Notes: generated from the sequence alone by a model not told the origin. A stretch of DNA of 64,000 nt from Neocallimastix lanati (nom. inval.) (GCA_016946835.1 JACVTC010000067.1:580001-644000), one strand, 5' to 3'. Numbered from the stretch's first letter, positions 1-12,923 are shown. Numbers and translations: made by a program.

Positions 1-274
1 TATATATTTAATTTCTTATGTAAAAATTTTAATTACTATTTATGTAAAGAAAAGAATAATACTAATACCAAATAATTGTTTAAAATTTATTTTAATAAAA
101 AAATTTAGAAATAAAAATAAAAATCAATATATGATTATTTATTTAAATGCAATATAAAATATATATATATATTTCTAATTTATATTTATGTATATTAAAG
201 TATTTTTTTTATTTTTTTTTTTTTTTTTTTTAATTTTTTATTTAAAAAAAAAAAAATAATAATAATAACACACT
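1..274. other. AT-rich flank, no gene seen
   Basis: A+T-rich sequence with A and T tracts, downstream of the coiled-coil gene's stop. No exon, RNA gene or repeat family could be recognised. Confidence 0.5.
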
Positions 275-415
275 TTAATATATTCGTAATAATTGTTCAA
301 ATTGTTCATATAAATCATGATGTTCTTCACCAAGAGCAATTTCGATATTTTCTAATGTTTTTTCTTTTCCCTTTAATATTTAATAGAATATAAAATTGAA
401 AATTTGATATATATA

Positions 416-446
<31 letters not shown>

Positions 447-961
447 TATATATTTTATGTTTAATATCAATATTAATTGTAATAATGTACTTTTCTAAAT
501 ATAAATTTACTATAATATTTATAATATATATTCATAATTATATTTATAGTATATATTTATTCATAGCATACTTGATCTCTATTATTATATGCTTTAACAT
601 TATTAAGTAATGATGTAAACTTAAAAAATGGTTATATATATACATATATTACATTAAAATTTATTAATATAAATTATTATTCCAAAATTATTATAAATAA
701 TATTATTAAAATAATAACCAATGTATAATTCTAACTATTATATATATATATATATATTATATTACTAACTTGGTCATAAGATAACTTGATTCTTGCTAAC
801 TTAAAGAAATCCCTTCCATCAATTGTTTCTGTTTGTTCTTCACTTAGAACTGGACTATCGTATGACTTTTTTAAAGATTCTTTTATAATATATATATATT
901 ATCATTATCAAATTATTATTATTATTATTATTATTAATATTATTATTATCATTAATATTAA

Positions 962-1022
<61 letters not shown>

Positions 1023-2879
1023 AAGTAAATTAATATAAAAATATTACATATTTTAAATAATTAAATTTATATTCATAGTCATAATAATAACAATAGAAAA
1101 TAATATAAAATAATATTTTTATTTTTATTTTTATAATTTTCAAAATTAAACTTATTTGTTAAATAACTCATTTGTTAATAAAAAAAAATTTTTTTTTTTT
1201 TTTTGAATATTTCAATAATACCTTTTTTAGCGAGATAATCTAAATCATATTTGTTAGATACAAGAGTGGATGTTGATTCTGACGATGAATTGGAATTCAA
1301 TTTTAACGATGATAATGAATTTTTAAAATTATTTCTGCTATTAATTTCACCTGTTTGTAAGAAATCATCACTATTAATATTTTTATTCATAATAATATAA
1401 AATTTAAGATAGAGTTTTATATTAAGTATTATAATTATATTTATATTTGTATTTATATTTTTTATATATATTTATTAATTTACAAAATAAAATTTTAATT
1501 ATTTTTTTTTTACCTATTATCTTCTATTAAATTAGTTTAACCCATATAAAAGTATAATTAATTGATAATAATTATTAATTATACAATAAAAAAAAAAGAT
1601 TTAATAAACATATTTATTATTACAAAATTATAAGATAGCATTAAATATTTATCTAATAAATCTTACCCTATAATTATAAGAATTTTTTTTATTAATTTAT
1701 TATTAAAAATATGTTATGTATATATTTATAATATTAAAATGTTAGTATAATAAAATATTAATTATATATATATATTTTTTTTCTTTCTTTCTATTTTTCT
1801 TCTTCCCATCACATAAAAATCAAAAATTCAAAATAAAAATTTTATCTAATTATATATTAAATATTATTATATTCTCTAATATTACACACTATATTATATT
1901 ATATTACACTATATTACATTATATTATATTATATTATATAATATAATATAAGAGAATAGAAGAGAATAGAATAATATATAATTTTTAACTATATGATAAC
2001 TATTTAAATTTAAATATAATGATAGAGATTAAGGTCTCTTACTCTATTTTTCAAGATATAACTATTTTTATATTCCTCGAGATCTTCCTCACCAAAGGAT
2101 TGAAGTACATTTTTTTTGAAACTAGTTAATTTTGCAATAGTTTTTGACATTTCATTCATTTTCTTATCACATTTATAAATATAATTTTCTAATTGTTCAA
2201 TTTTTTGAATATATTCTAGAATATGACATACAAATTTACATAAAATAATTAAATATGAATATATATATTAATATTTATCAATATTTATTAAAAATTATAT
2301 ATATATATATTGTTACATATTATATAAATAAATAAAAAAAATATAAAAATATAAAAAAAGAGAAAGAAAGAATAAGAATAAGAAAATATCTATTGTAATT
2401 ATTTTTTTTATTAACCTTTTATTTCATTTTGCTTTTTGAAAAGTTGATTTTTTAATAAAACTACTTCAGAATTTTTTTCTGTTATCTTTTAAAAGAATAA
2501 TATATATATATATATATATATATCAATAAATAATCATAAAACAATAAAATAAAATAGAAATTTTTCGAGGATTTTTTTTTTTTTTTTTTATTAAAAATTA
2601 TATATTTATATTTTTTAATAAATTATTAATAAATTATTAATATTTTTCTATTTGTCTTTTTTTTTTTTTTATTATTATTATTATAAAAAAAAATGAAATA
2701 TATATATAATTCTAATTTAATTTTTTTTCTCTTTCTTTTTTTTTTTTTTTTTCCGTTATCGTTATTGTTTATTTCATTTTATTATATTATTTATGTATTA
2801 CTTTATTATTAAATGCATTTCTAACTGCGCTAACTGCATTCTCGAATTCGGATTCCAAGTTTAAAGATGAACTATTCAT
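275..2879 (-). CDS. Coiled-coil protein of the plant At4g15545 type, 7-8 exons
   Basis: This is a spliced gene read right to left. Its exons are 2879-2802, 2485-2416, 2215-2043, a tentative 10-nt exon at 1523-1514, 1350-1222, 879-770, 619-572 and 370-275, giving about 237 residues. The N-terminal half is charged coiled coil (LLKNQLFKKQNEIKEYIQ; KIEQLENYIYKCDKKM) followed by LTSFKKNVLQSFGEED. A Ser-rich linker leads to a C-terminal block IDGRDFFKLARIKLSYDQF ... LLNNVKAYN ... ALGEEHHDLYEQFEQLL. The order of parts, and the DG-FF-ARxxLSYxQF and NKDLY-like blocks, match the uncharacterised plant protein At4g15545, from memory of the family; its function is unknown to me. Exon phases agree throughout. 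The weak point is the junction after exon 3. Either the 10-nt exon is used, or an inner donor (GTTATAT) in exon 3 joins directly to the exon at 1350. Start: the ATG at 2879 opens the first in-frame exon. Confidence 0.68.
916..1022. repeat. (ATT)n trinucleotide tract in an intron
   Basis: A long run of ATT/TTA units lies inside the intron between the exons at 1350-1222 and 879-770 of the coiled-coil gene. Its isoleucine-rich plus-strand reading is an artefact of the repeat. Confidence 0.9.
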
Positions 2880-2940
2880 TTCTATATCTTTTTTTATTTA
2901 TTTATTTATTTATTTACTTTTTATTTTTTTTTTTTTTTTT

Positions 2941-3089
2941 TAAATTTTTCTTTTTTCTATTACTTTTCTTTTCTTTTTTTTTTTTTTTTAAATTTTTCTT
3001 TTTTCTATTACTTTTCTTTTCTTTTTTTTTTTTAAAAAATTTTCTTTTTTCTATTACTTTTCTTTTCTTTTTTTTTTTTTTTTTTTTTT
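2941..3089. repeat. Three tandem pyrimidine-rich units of about 45 bp
   Basis: The core AAATTTTTCTTTTTTCTAT, followed by TACTTTTCTTTTC and a T run, occurs three times in direct order. It lies just upstream of the coiled-coil gene's start, on its promoter side. The plus-strand open frame here is only poly-Phe/Leu. Confidence 0.85.
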
Positions 3090-3091
3090 AA

Positions 3092-3349
3092 TATTACAAA
3101 ACGTTATTAATATTTAATAATATAAAAAGTGAAAAAAAAAAAAATAGGTTCTCTTCTCAATAAATATAAATATATTTTTTATTTTATAATATTATAATTA
3201 TATAAAAAAAAAATTTCGAGAAAAAAAAATTACTTTCATATATATAATGAAACATAAAATAATAGATTATTTTAAAAATTTTAAAATCATTTTACATATT
3301 AACTTTTAAACTTTTATAAGTTTCTAGATTAGAATTTAAACATATATCA

Positions 3350-3404
<55 letters not shown>

Positions 3405-3635
3405 AAAACATTCAAATAAAATATATTTTATTCAATAGGTCAATTATTAAATAAGAAAAGAAAATATGAAAATATGAAAAATGGAAAAATAAAGAAAATA
3501 AACTATATTATTTAAAATCTTTAAAAAAAATTTAAAAAAATGTTGAAAAAAAATTAATTTTTCAAACTTTAATTTAAAACAAATATAATTTTAAATAATA
3601 ATTTATTTTAATTATTAGAATCATTATACTTTTTA

Positions 3636-3689
<54 letters not shown>

Positions 3690-4081
3690 TATTATTATTT
3701 ATTATTATTTATTTATATAATCTTTATATAGTTTATCATAATAGATTCTATTATTTAAATTAAAAAAAAAAAAAAAAAAAAAATTAAAAAATACTTATAC
3801 ATATATCTTTTTTCTTTTTTTTCTTTTTTTTTTTTTTTTATTATTATTATTATTTTATCTTATTCTTTATTTTCTTAAATTGTTGAATAAATAGTATAAA
3901 ATATTATTTCTTTTAAAAAAAAAAAAAAATAAATAAATAATAAATAAAATAAAATAAAATTATATATATATAATATAAACTAGAAAAAAATAAAATAAAA
4001 TAAAATAAAAAATTAACTAATAGAATTAAAAAATTTTAAAATTTAAACCATACATATTTGATGAAAATAAATATATAATCT

Positions 4082-4115
<34 letters not shown>

Positions 4116-4449
4116 AATTAAATAATTATTTAAATCTATAATAATTCTAATTAAAATATATTTATATATATATATATATATTTAAAAAACGAAGAAAGAA
4201 AAAATTTTAATAAATAATTTACTTATGAATATTTGTATTTTGGAGTAAAAATTTCTATTATTGGATAATTTATTTTAAGAAACTAATGAAATAAAAAAAT
4301 ATTAATAATAAAATACGTTTAAAATATGATATGAAAATAAACAATAATTATTTTTTTTTTTTTATTTTAATTAAATAATTATTAATTATATATATATTCT
4401 ATGTTTGTTTGTTATTTTGTTATTTTGTTATTTTTTATCCTTTTATAGA
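3092..4449. other. Intergenic AT-rich spacer with A and TTA tracts
   Basis: This spacer lies between the start of the coiled-coil gene and the stop of the HMG-box gene. It holds an A run of about 50 at 3351-3401, a (TTA)n tract at 3633-3711 and several T runs. No exon or RNA gene was recognised. Confidence 0.7.
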
Positions 4450-7400
4450 TTAAAATAAATCATATTTTTTCCTCTCTGAACCATAATAATAACTATTCTT
4501 TTTTTTATTGGAAGAATAATTATATTTATATTTATTGCTTTTGGCATTCTTTTTTGGGGTAACAAAACTATTTTCAAAAATATTACCAAATTTATTATTG
4601 AAAATATCTTTCTTTTCTTTTCTACTACTAGTACTTATCGATGGATTTGAATTTAAATTAGATGATTTATTAACAGGGGTCTTATTATTATTAAAATCAA
4701 TAGATATAGATGTTTTATTTGGTATAGGATCCTCTTCTAAATCATCGACTTTATTTATATTAATTATTTTATTCTGAGATGGTATTTCTTCAATTTCATC
4801 ATCTTCACCATCTTTATCATTCTCTTTTGTTATATTATGATTATTATTTTCTTCTTCTGATTCTTCAACTTCCTCTATTTCTTCTTCTTCGAATTCTTCA
4901 CCATTTTCTTCTTCAGATTCTTCATCTATTCTTCTCTTACTTATTTTATATTTAATAGGAGAAGACAATTTTGGTATATTAGATGATAAACGTCTTGATT
5001 TATTAAAGGATTGAACTGTTGTCGATATCTTTTCTTTTTCATTTTTATTTTTATTGTTATTGTTATTAATATTACTATCATTCTTATTATATAATGATAA
5101 ATTATTTTTTGAATTAAAAATATTATCTTCTTCATCACTACTACTACTACTACTACTGTTACTACTACTACTACTACTAATATCAGTATCATCAGTATCA
5201 TCAGTATCTTTATTCTTACCAGAAATATAACCAATTTTTTCTTCTGATACTTGTTGAATTAATCCAATATCATTTCCAAATTTCCATGTAGCACTCTTTC
5301 GAATAGGTTTAAGTGATTTCATTGACGTACTACTCTTTTGTGAATTTTTAGGAGTTTCTAAATTACTTTCATTCAAATAAGATGGTTTTTTACCTAAATT
5401 GGAAGTCATTGAAATATTTTTCATGGAACTTTCAATATTAGAAGATGGAGTTTCAAGGGTAGTCCGTTCACTATCTGTAAAAACATTTGAAATACTATTT
5501 TGACTATTTTTTTCTTCAATAATTTTAACTTTAGATTCTTTTTCAAGCGATGATTCATTTTTAGATGATAATGATTCCTTATTATCATTATTATTATTAT
5601 TATCATTATCACTATTATTATCATCTTTATTAACATTTTTGTAATTATCATTATCATTATTATCTAGTGATAATGAATGAGAAAGTGAATTTTTTAAAAT
5701 TGTATTTGGACTTAAAAATACCTCACTTTGATTACTACTATCCTGTGATGGTGACATCAATTTATTTTCATCGAATTCACTATCATTAAATTCCTTATAT
5801 TGAATGTTGTTTATTTTATTTTCATTTGTAGGATAAACAACTGTATCTTGAGAAAATGAATAATTTAATGAATCATTAATATTAGTATTAGCCAAAGAAG
5901 CCACTGATATAAATGTATTATCTCTATCATTATCATTATTACTTTTATTGTTATTATTAATTTGAGTTTGAATATCAAAATGATCATAAACATTTTCTTT
6001 TGATGCTGAGTTTTCTATTTCATCATCATTTAAATTTTCAAACATAAATTTTCTGCTAATATTATCAAATGGTAAATATTCTTCACTAGTATCTGAATTA
6101 ATATAATTTTCATCTACTGCATTATCATTATCATTATTATTGCTATAATAAAATTGATTAATATTATTATTACTATGATATTGTTCTTTATTATTATCAT
6201 CAATGGCATTTCTACCTAATATTCTATTTTGCTCAATATATAATAAATTAGAATCATAATCTTGTTCATTTTCTGAATCTTCAATAAGAGTTAAATTTTC
6301 ATTATTATTGTAAGAATAATGTTGATTTTCTTGTTGCTGCTGTTGTTGTTGTTTCTTACCCTTTCTATGCTTTACTCTTTTTATTTTTTGAGACTTTTTA
6401 TTCTTATTAACTTCCAAAGAATTATTACCAACAACCATAGTAGTTTCCTCTTCTTCATTTTGTCCTTCATTATTATTTTCTTCGTTTTCATTAAGTATTT
6501 CTGAAATTATATGTTTTCTACCCCTTCTTTCTTTTGAAATTTCACATTGATCCATATAATATCTTTTTACATCTTTAATTTCTAATAATATATATGGTAA
6601 TTTATCATCATAACTTAAATATTTCCATTCTTTTTCTAATTCATCAAAAAGATCAGAAAGTGATATTGTAGGTGTTGATTTTAATATTATTTTATAACGA
6701 TCTTTCACAAAGTAATCAAATGCTTGAGATTTTGGTTTAATATTAATATTAATTTTTACACTACTTTTAGATACTGATAATGTTTCATTTTCATTTAAAT
6801 TTTTAATAGATTTATTTTTACTCTTCTTAAATTTTTGTGTTATACCACGTTCAGGAAATCTTAATACTGGTGAAGCCAATGGATATCCTTGTGGAAATTT
6901 TCTTACAATATATTTAAATGCTTTTATTATTTCATCATCTGAATTTAATTCTTTAAAATCTATATTGTCTTTTTCTATATTATCTTCTTGATCTATTTCA
7001 TCATTAACTATATATATAAATATATATAGAATAATAATGATAATAATAATATTATTATTATATAATAAAATTATAATAAAATATATTAATATAAAAAACA
7101 AAAAAAAAAATTTAAATTAATAAACAAATTTTAATAAATATGTTGTTGCTGTTTTTCTATGACATTGTTTTATCTACTATTATTATTATTTTCTTACCTT
7201 TTCCCTTTAGTTGATTTTCTAAGCATAATCTAGCAATATTTGGATTATTAATCAATGCCCTTTGTAAATATGCATATCTTACTAAATCTTCATAATCCTC
7301 TTTATATTCTTTTGATTTTTCAATATATTTTGCTTTCTCTTCAGGATCAATATTTTTCCATTTTTTAGCTACTATTTTTAATGCTTGTCCTCTGGTCATA

Positions 7401-8629
7401 GTAGGATTTTTCTTTATTATATCATTAATATTATCTTTTGTGAAAATTGAAAATGGATTTGGAGGATGTTTAATTACTGAAAAATGGGGTATAGGTATTT
7501 CTTTAGCACTATTATATAGTTCAGTTAACAAATTTATTTCAGTATAGTCTTTTAATTCTTGTTTAATCATTTCAGAATCCGGGATATATGGTATATAATT
7601 CAATTGTTGATTATTATTCTCATGATTTTCATTCCCTATTTCATTTTCACGGTCATTGTCATTACTATTATTATTTTTGTTATTTTCATTATCAACATTT
7701 TGGTTATTATTTACATTATTGGGAAAATTTTTCTGATTATTTTGAATATTTTTTTTATTCCTTAACCTTTTTTTTACGATTTTAGTTTGCTTTTGTACAC
7801 TTTCCTCAATATATCTATTTTTTATTTTGTTTTCTAATATTATCCATTCTTGATCTATTAGTCTTTCAATTTCTTCCTCATTTAAATTACTTATATTATT
7901 ATTATTATTTTGCCCATTAGATTTCAATAATTCATTACGTTTCTTTGAATAAAAATTAATATACCCTAAAGCATTTAATTGAAATTGATTTACTATATCA
8001 ATATCTCTTCTCTTTATTTTCTTTTGTCCTGTTAAACTCTTTTCTTTATTCAATATTAAATTAATATTACGTTCTATGATTTTATTTTCTTTCATTTGTA
8101 ATAATTTCTTTTTATGAATATATTTCTGTTTTTCACTAGGTACTTTTTCTTTAGCAGCATTTTCTATAACAATTTCATTATTTTTAGTAGTGGTATTATT
8201 TATCTTTTCATTTCTATTACTATTATTTTTTTCTATATCATCTATTATTGCATCATTAATATCTTCTACTGAAATTATATTATCATCGTTTGTTACTATA
8301 TCAATAACATTTTCATTATCATTATTATCATTATTATTATTACTATCATTATTATTATTATTAGTTACTGTTATTAAAGAAGTTAGATCATTTAAATTTT
8401 CTGGATTATTTTCTTTATTTTCTTTTGATACTTTTTTAGATGATTTTTCTTTTATTTTCTGAGATTTTTCCTTTATTTTTTTATTTGCACTTAATATATC
8501 AATAAAAAAATTAAATCTATCTGTTGTCTTTTCCTTTTGAATTTTTGAAGAATTTGTTTTTCTTTTTTTATTTGATAAAAATTCAGTCTGATATAAAAGT
8601 CTCTTCTTTTTATTGGTGGCGAAATTCAT
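4450..8629 (-). CDS. Two-HMG-box DNA-binding protein, 1329 aa, two exons
   Basis: Exon 1 is 8629-7198 and exon 2 is 7007-4450. The 190-nt intron has a GTAAGA donor and a TATATAG acceptor, and the split codon G|TT restores the frame, giving ...QLKGKVNDEID. The first HMG box lies at about residues 389-455 (PPNPFSIFTKDN ... KKWKNIDPEEKAKYIEKSKE). The second, more diverged, lies at about 568-632 (KPKSQAFDYFVKDRY ... EKEWKYLSYDDKLPYILLE). The rest is low-complexity: an N-terminal Lys/Asn-rich part with likely nuclear-localisation patches, a Gln run near residue 700, Ser and Asp/Asn runs, and an acidic Glu-rich stretch before a Lys/Tyr-rich end. HMG boxes bend DNA or bind it by shape, so a nuclear chromatin or transcription role is inferred; two short boxes also occur in mitochondrial TFAM/Abf2 proteins, but the size and acidic tails argue against that. 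No close named relative was recognised. Confidence 0.82.
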
Positions 8630-9200
8630 TTTTGTTTATGATAGTTATATAATAATAAAAAGAAAAAAAAAGAAAAAAAAAAAAAAAAAAAGAATATATA
8701 AAAAATAAAATAAAACTAAAAAGATAAAAGATAAAAGTAACGATTTAATTGTTATTATTAATGTTTTCTATGTTAAACTGAATTATATATTTAAATATCA
8801 CTTTAATAAAATAAATTATTAAAAGATTTACAAATAAAGAAATAAAAAAAAAAAAAAATGCTTTTTTAAAATATTTTATTTATTAACTACATTTCCAAAT
8901 TAATGAAATTTTGAAATTCTATTTATCATAAAATAATCCTTAATATTTTTTAAAAAAAAATAAAAAAATAAAAAAATGAAATAAAATAAAAAATAAAAAA
9001 AATAAATAAATAATAAATAATAGTAATTAAATTGATTATTTTAAATATATATATAATATAAATCTAAATATATTAAACTTTAATTCTATTGGTTAAAAAC
9101 TTTTATTTTATTTTATTTTTTTTTTTTTTTTTTTTTAAAATCTAAATTAAAAAATTCACAAAAAATATTAAATAAAATTTAATATTTTTATATTAATATT

Positions 9201-9314
9201 AAAATTTATTCTTTGCCCTATCATTTAAAATGTTGATGTTTTTAAATGACAGTAGGCATCGTTTTTATGATTAATTTGAAGGCTTACTATCATTCAAGAC
9301 AAATAATAAATTTT
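9201..9314. other. Possible structured RNA or foldback island, 114 nt
   Basis: The ends can pair: AAAATTTATTCTTTG at 9201 pairs with CAAATAATAAATTTT at 9300-9314, with one mismatch. Inside, CATTTAAA and TTTAAATG form a hairpin that extends toward GCC/GGC, and a third related segment (CTTACTATCATTC) follows. Base composition is less A+T-rich than its surroundings. It has no reading frame of note and no match to a tRNA, snoRNA or 5S pattern that I know. Confidence 0.35.
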
Positions 9315-9862
9315 GATATATATTCAATGTTTTTTCAGGAGTAATATACATATAAATATATTACATATATATATATTTACATGATATTTATGTATAACCA
9401 TAATTTATAAAAAAAATAATTTTGTAATATCACTATTTTATCTACATATTTGTAATTTTTAATAATCAACCGATAAATGTAAAAAATATAAAAAAAAAAA
9501 AAGAAATTTCTTTATCTAGATATTTTTTATATATAATATATATATATAAGCATTTATTTATAAAATTGTTTTATATTATTGCTGCTTTATTTGAATATTT
9601 TAATATTTAAAAAAAGAAGAAACAAACATATGAAATATATAAATTATAATTATAATAAATACGAACTTCATAATTTTTATAAATAATATATTTTCAACAT
9701 AAACAACCGTTCGTTTCTCGTTTTCTCGCTTTTATAATATATATTTTTTAATATTTATTAATTTTTCTTTTTTTTTTTTTTTTTATAAATAATTTAATAA
9801 TTTAAAATACTTTTATACATTTAAATAATTAATTTATTTTATACATTTAAATAATTTATTTT

Positions 9863-9958
9863 ATACATTTAAAGAATTATTTTTATATCTTTTATACATC
9901 GATAGAATTTATACATTTAAAGAATTATTTTTATATCTTTTATACATCGATAGAATTT
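9863..9958. repeat. 48-bp tandem duplication, two copies
   Basis: The unit running from ATACATTTAAAGAATT to CATCGATAGAATTT occurs at 9863-9910 and again at 9911-9958, identical by eye. Confidence 0.9.
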
Positions 9959-10080
9959 AAGTATTTATATATAGTTATGAACTATATAAAAATTTACTTA
10001 AAAGCAATAAAATAATAATTTTTGTGATTATTTATTACTTTTTATTTCTTTTTTTTGTTTTTTGTTTTTGTTTTTTGTTT

Positions 10081-10130
<50 letters not shown>

Positions 10131-10232
10131 GTATTTTTATAATTAAATTAATTTATGTAACATTGATTAAATTATTAAATGTTTTATATCAATTGATAAG
10201 TTTTAAAAATTTTTTTTTCCGTTTTCTCAAGT

Positions 10233-11849
10233 TTAGAGATTTTCATCACTATTGTTGCCAGTAATGAATAATCTAGTATAAATTAAAAAGGCACAGAAAA
10301 TCATTAAACCACCAATTAATGAAAGAATTGTAGACATAAAATTGATCTATTTATTATTTATTTAATTATAAAAAAAAATTATCAATAATTTTATGATTTA
10401 TTATTATTATATAATTATTTATATATTTATAATTATAAAGTATGAATTTTTTACCATATCAGAGTGTAATAATACTAAGGGAATAGCTGTATTAATAATA
10501 TACATTTATATATTATTAATTCCATTTGAAATAATTATATATATATAAATAATATATATATTAAGTAATTATTAATTTACTTACCAATACCAGTGACGAA
10601 TAAAATACCTGTAATTAAATTACCATATTCCTTAGTAGTACTATTTTTTAAATATATATATATATATTGTTCATTAATATCAAGACTTATTTTATTTATG
10701 AATCTTATACAAAAAATTATAAAAAATATATATATAATATATATAATACGAAAAGTTACTACGAAACAAAAAAAAAAAAAAAAAAAAATATTTTACCTAA
10801 CACTTTCTTCATCATCATATTCACCACCCTTATTTCCAGATAATTTTTTAGCTATGAAATTAGGGATTGGCGCAATAAAGTACGTCAAAATAACCAATAA
10901 TGGTAAAAATTTACTAAAAAATTTTAAATGAAAAATAAATAAAAAAAAAAAAAAGAATAAATAAAAATAAATCCTATATTAATACAATAAAAAATATTAT
11001 TTCTTTTAAAATATTTATTCACTTACTTTTCTCTATAAATAGTTTAAAATATATATATATAATTAAAGAGTTTTTTAAAAAAAAAAAAAAACATAATAAA
11101 TAATTAATATTGATAAGGATAAAAATTTATTATATTGTTATATAAATTAATAAAAAATTATATAAAAAATATATATATATATTATATATATATATAATAA
11201 AATATTAATATTGAAAAGGATAAGAATATGCTATATTACTATAAAGATTTATAATAAAAATACTATACTTTAAATTTGTACATGATAATATAACCAAAAG
11301 AATACCAACAGAAAGTAAAGCGGCCTATAAAGTAATAAAATAAATGAAATTAAACTAGTTTATATAATACCCTTATTTAAAAATATATATATATTTTTTT
11401 TTACTTAATATACTTACTAAACCGATAAGACTAATTGTTTCAATATGATAATAAATAAATTTATATATATATAATTATTTTAATATTTTTATTATCATTT
11501 TTTCATAGTTTTATTAATAATAAGAATAGCAAATATTAATATTTTTTATCAATAATATATAGTAGAATTCATATTATTATTATGTATTTTTATGTATATA
11601 ATGATAATTTTTAATATTGTATATTTCGGCATAATAAATGTATTAATTCCATTATTTTTGTTGAACTACTTCTTTATATCTCTCTTTTAATAAACACTAT
11701 ATAAACTTGATTATCCAATATTAATACTTACGCTAAATAAAATATAAATATATATAAATATATATATATATAATATTAATTTAATATATAAAATAAGATA
11801 TATTATAATTTTATGTCTATGTACCTGTAACACCTGGAATTCTAGCCAT
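10233..11849 (-). CDS. VPS55: Vps55-like endosomal membrane protein, 139 aa, nine exons
   Basis: The exons are 11849-11825, 11732 (1 nt), 11430-11418 (13 nt), 11324-11269, 11032-11027 (6 nt), 10913-10797, 10640-10585, 10486-10455 and 10346-10233. The joined frame is 420 nt, stop included. The product starts MARIPGVTALIGLAALLS and carries GILLVILSC, FLPLLVILTYFIAPIPNFI, EYGNLITGILFVTGIAIPLV and a last hydrophobic segment ending in TRLFITGNNSDENL. These line up with yeast Vps55 (140 aa), notably the APIPN motif and the FLTGMLVTSGIALP block, and predict four membrane segments. Vps55, with Vps68, acts in late endosome-to-vacuole trafficking. All junctions use GT-AG. Without the 1-nt exon, the first and third exons join into a stop within five codons. 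No upstream in-frame ATG exists next to the 13-nt exon, because an in-frame TAA precedes it. Confidence 0.87.
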
Positions 11850-11939
11850 TTTCTATATTTACTATTCTATTAAAAATTGTAATATTCTTTATTTTCATAC
11901 ATATATAAATATAATAATATAATAATATAATAACATAAA

Positions 11940-11974
<35 letters not shown>

Positions 11975-12859
11975 ATGTTAATTAAAAATTTCTGTATAGA
12001 TATAATAAAAATTTATCAATAATATTAAGGATATTCATTTCAGTTTAATAATGTCATATAAATATAATTTTAAAATATTGTATTTTTTTTTTTTATTAAA
12101 GCTTTTCAAATACTCACCTATAAATAATTGATATTTAACAAAAAATAAATAATAAATCTTGAATAACGAAAAGTTAATTTTCTAAAATTTTATATTTAAT
12201 TATTGCTTTCTTTTTTTTTTTTTTTTTTTAATTTAAAATTTATTACTTTAAAAATATTTATATAAAAAGTAACAACTACAAAAAGTTTAATATACTTTTT
12301 ATAAAAAAAAAAAAAATTATTTAATATTATTTATATTTTATGTTTTATTATTTTAAAAATTTTTAAATAAGAAAATATTTTTTTTAAAACTTTTGAAGAA
12401 GAAAAAAAAATATTTTTTTTTATGAAGAAAATAATATAATTTATATATTTTAATATATATTTATTAATATGACTTTTTTCTTTGGTTATTTTTTTTTTTT
12501 TTTTTTTTTTTAATTAATATTAATATTAAAATACTATTATAAGTAAAATTATAAATACTGAAAAATTTAATTTAATATTAAACTGGCTCTATTGAACCGT
12601 CAAAGATGATTAAATAATTCAACTATTTAAATTATAAACCATAACATTATTAAACTTTAATTAAATATTAATAAAATAAAATAAAAAAGTAAAAAATGAG
12701 GTACTTATTTATATATACAAATACATAAAATAATATTAAATATATTTTTAACCTATAAAATATATAAATGAAATATTAATTATTAATATTTAATATAACA
12801 GGATATAACAATATAATAGATACTGATAATAATAAAATCTATATATGAAATAATATAAA

Positions 12860-12923
<64 letters not shown>

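Larger units (their letters stand above)
8630..10232. other. Intergenic region between HMG-box gene and VPS55
   Basis: This is the upstream side of the HMG-box gene and the downstream side of VPS55. It is mostly A/T tracts. It holds two exceptions listed separately: a structured island at 9201-9314 and a 48-bp tandem duplication at 9863-9958. A short less A+T-rich stretch near 9700-9735 (AACCGTTCGTTTCTCG) has no assigned role. Confidence 0.6.

Noticed and set aside
786-1028. Open frame ending in poly-Ile on plus
   Set aside because: It is the reverse of a coiled-coil gene exon plus an intronic (ATT)n tract.
2867-3091. Open frame of Phe/Leu repeats
   Set aside because: Produced by three tandem T-rich units; no codon structure.
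10593-10931. 112-residue plus-strand frame
   Set aside because: It lies opposite two VPS55 exons and an intron. The minus-strand splicing explains the sequence fully.
11433-11560. Alternative start for VPS55 by extending the 13-nt exon upstream
   Set aside because: The frame upstream meets a TAA before any ATG, and no AG acceptor is available within it.
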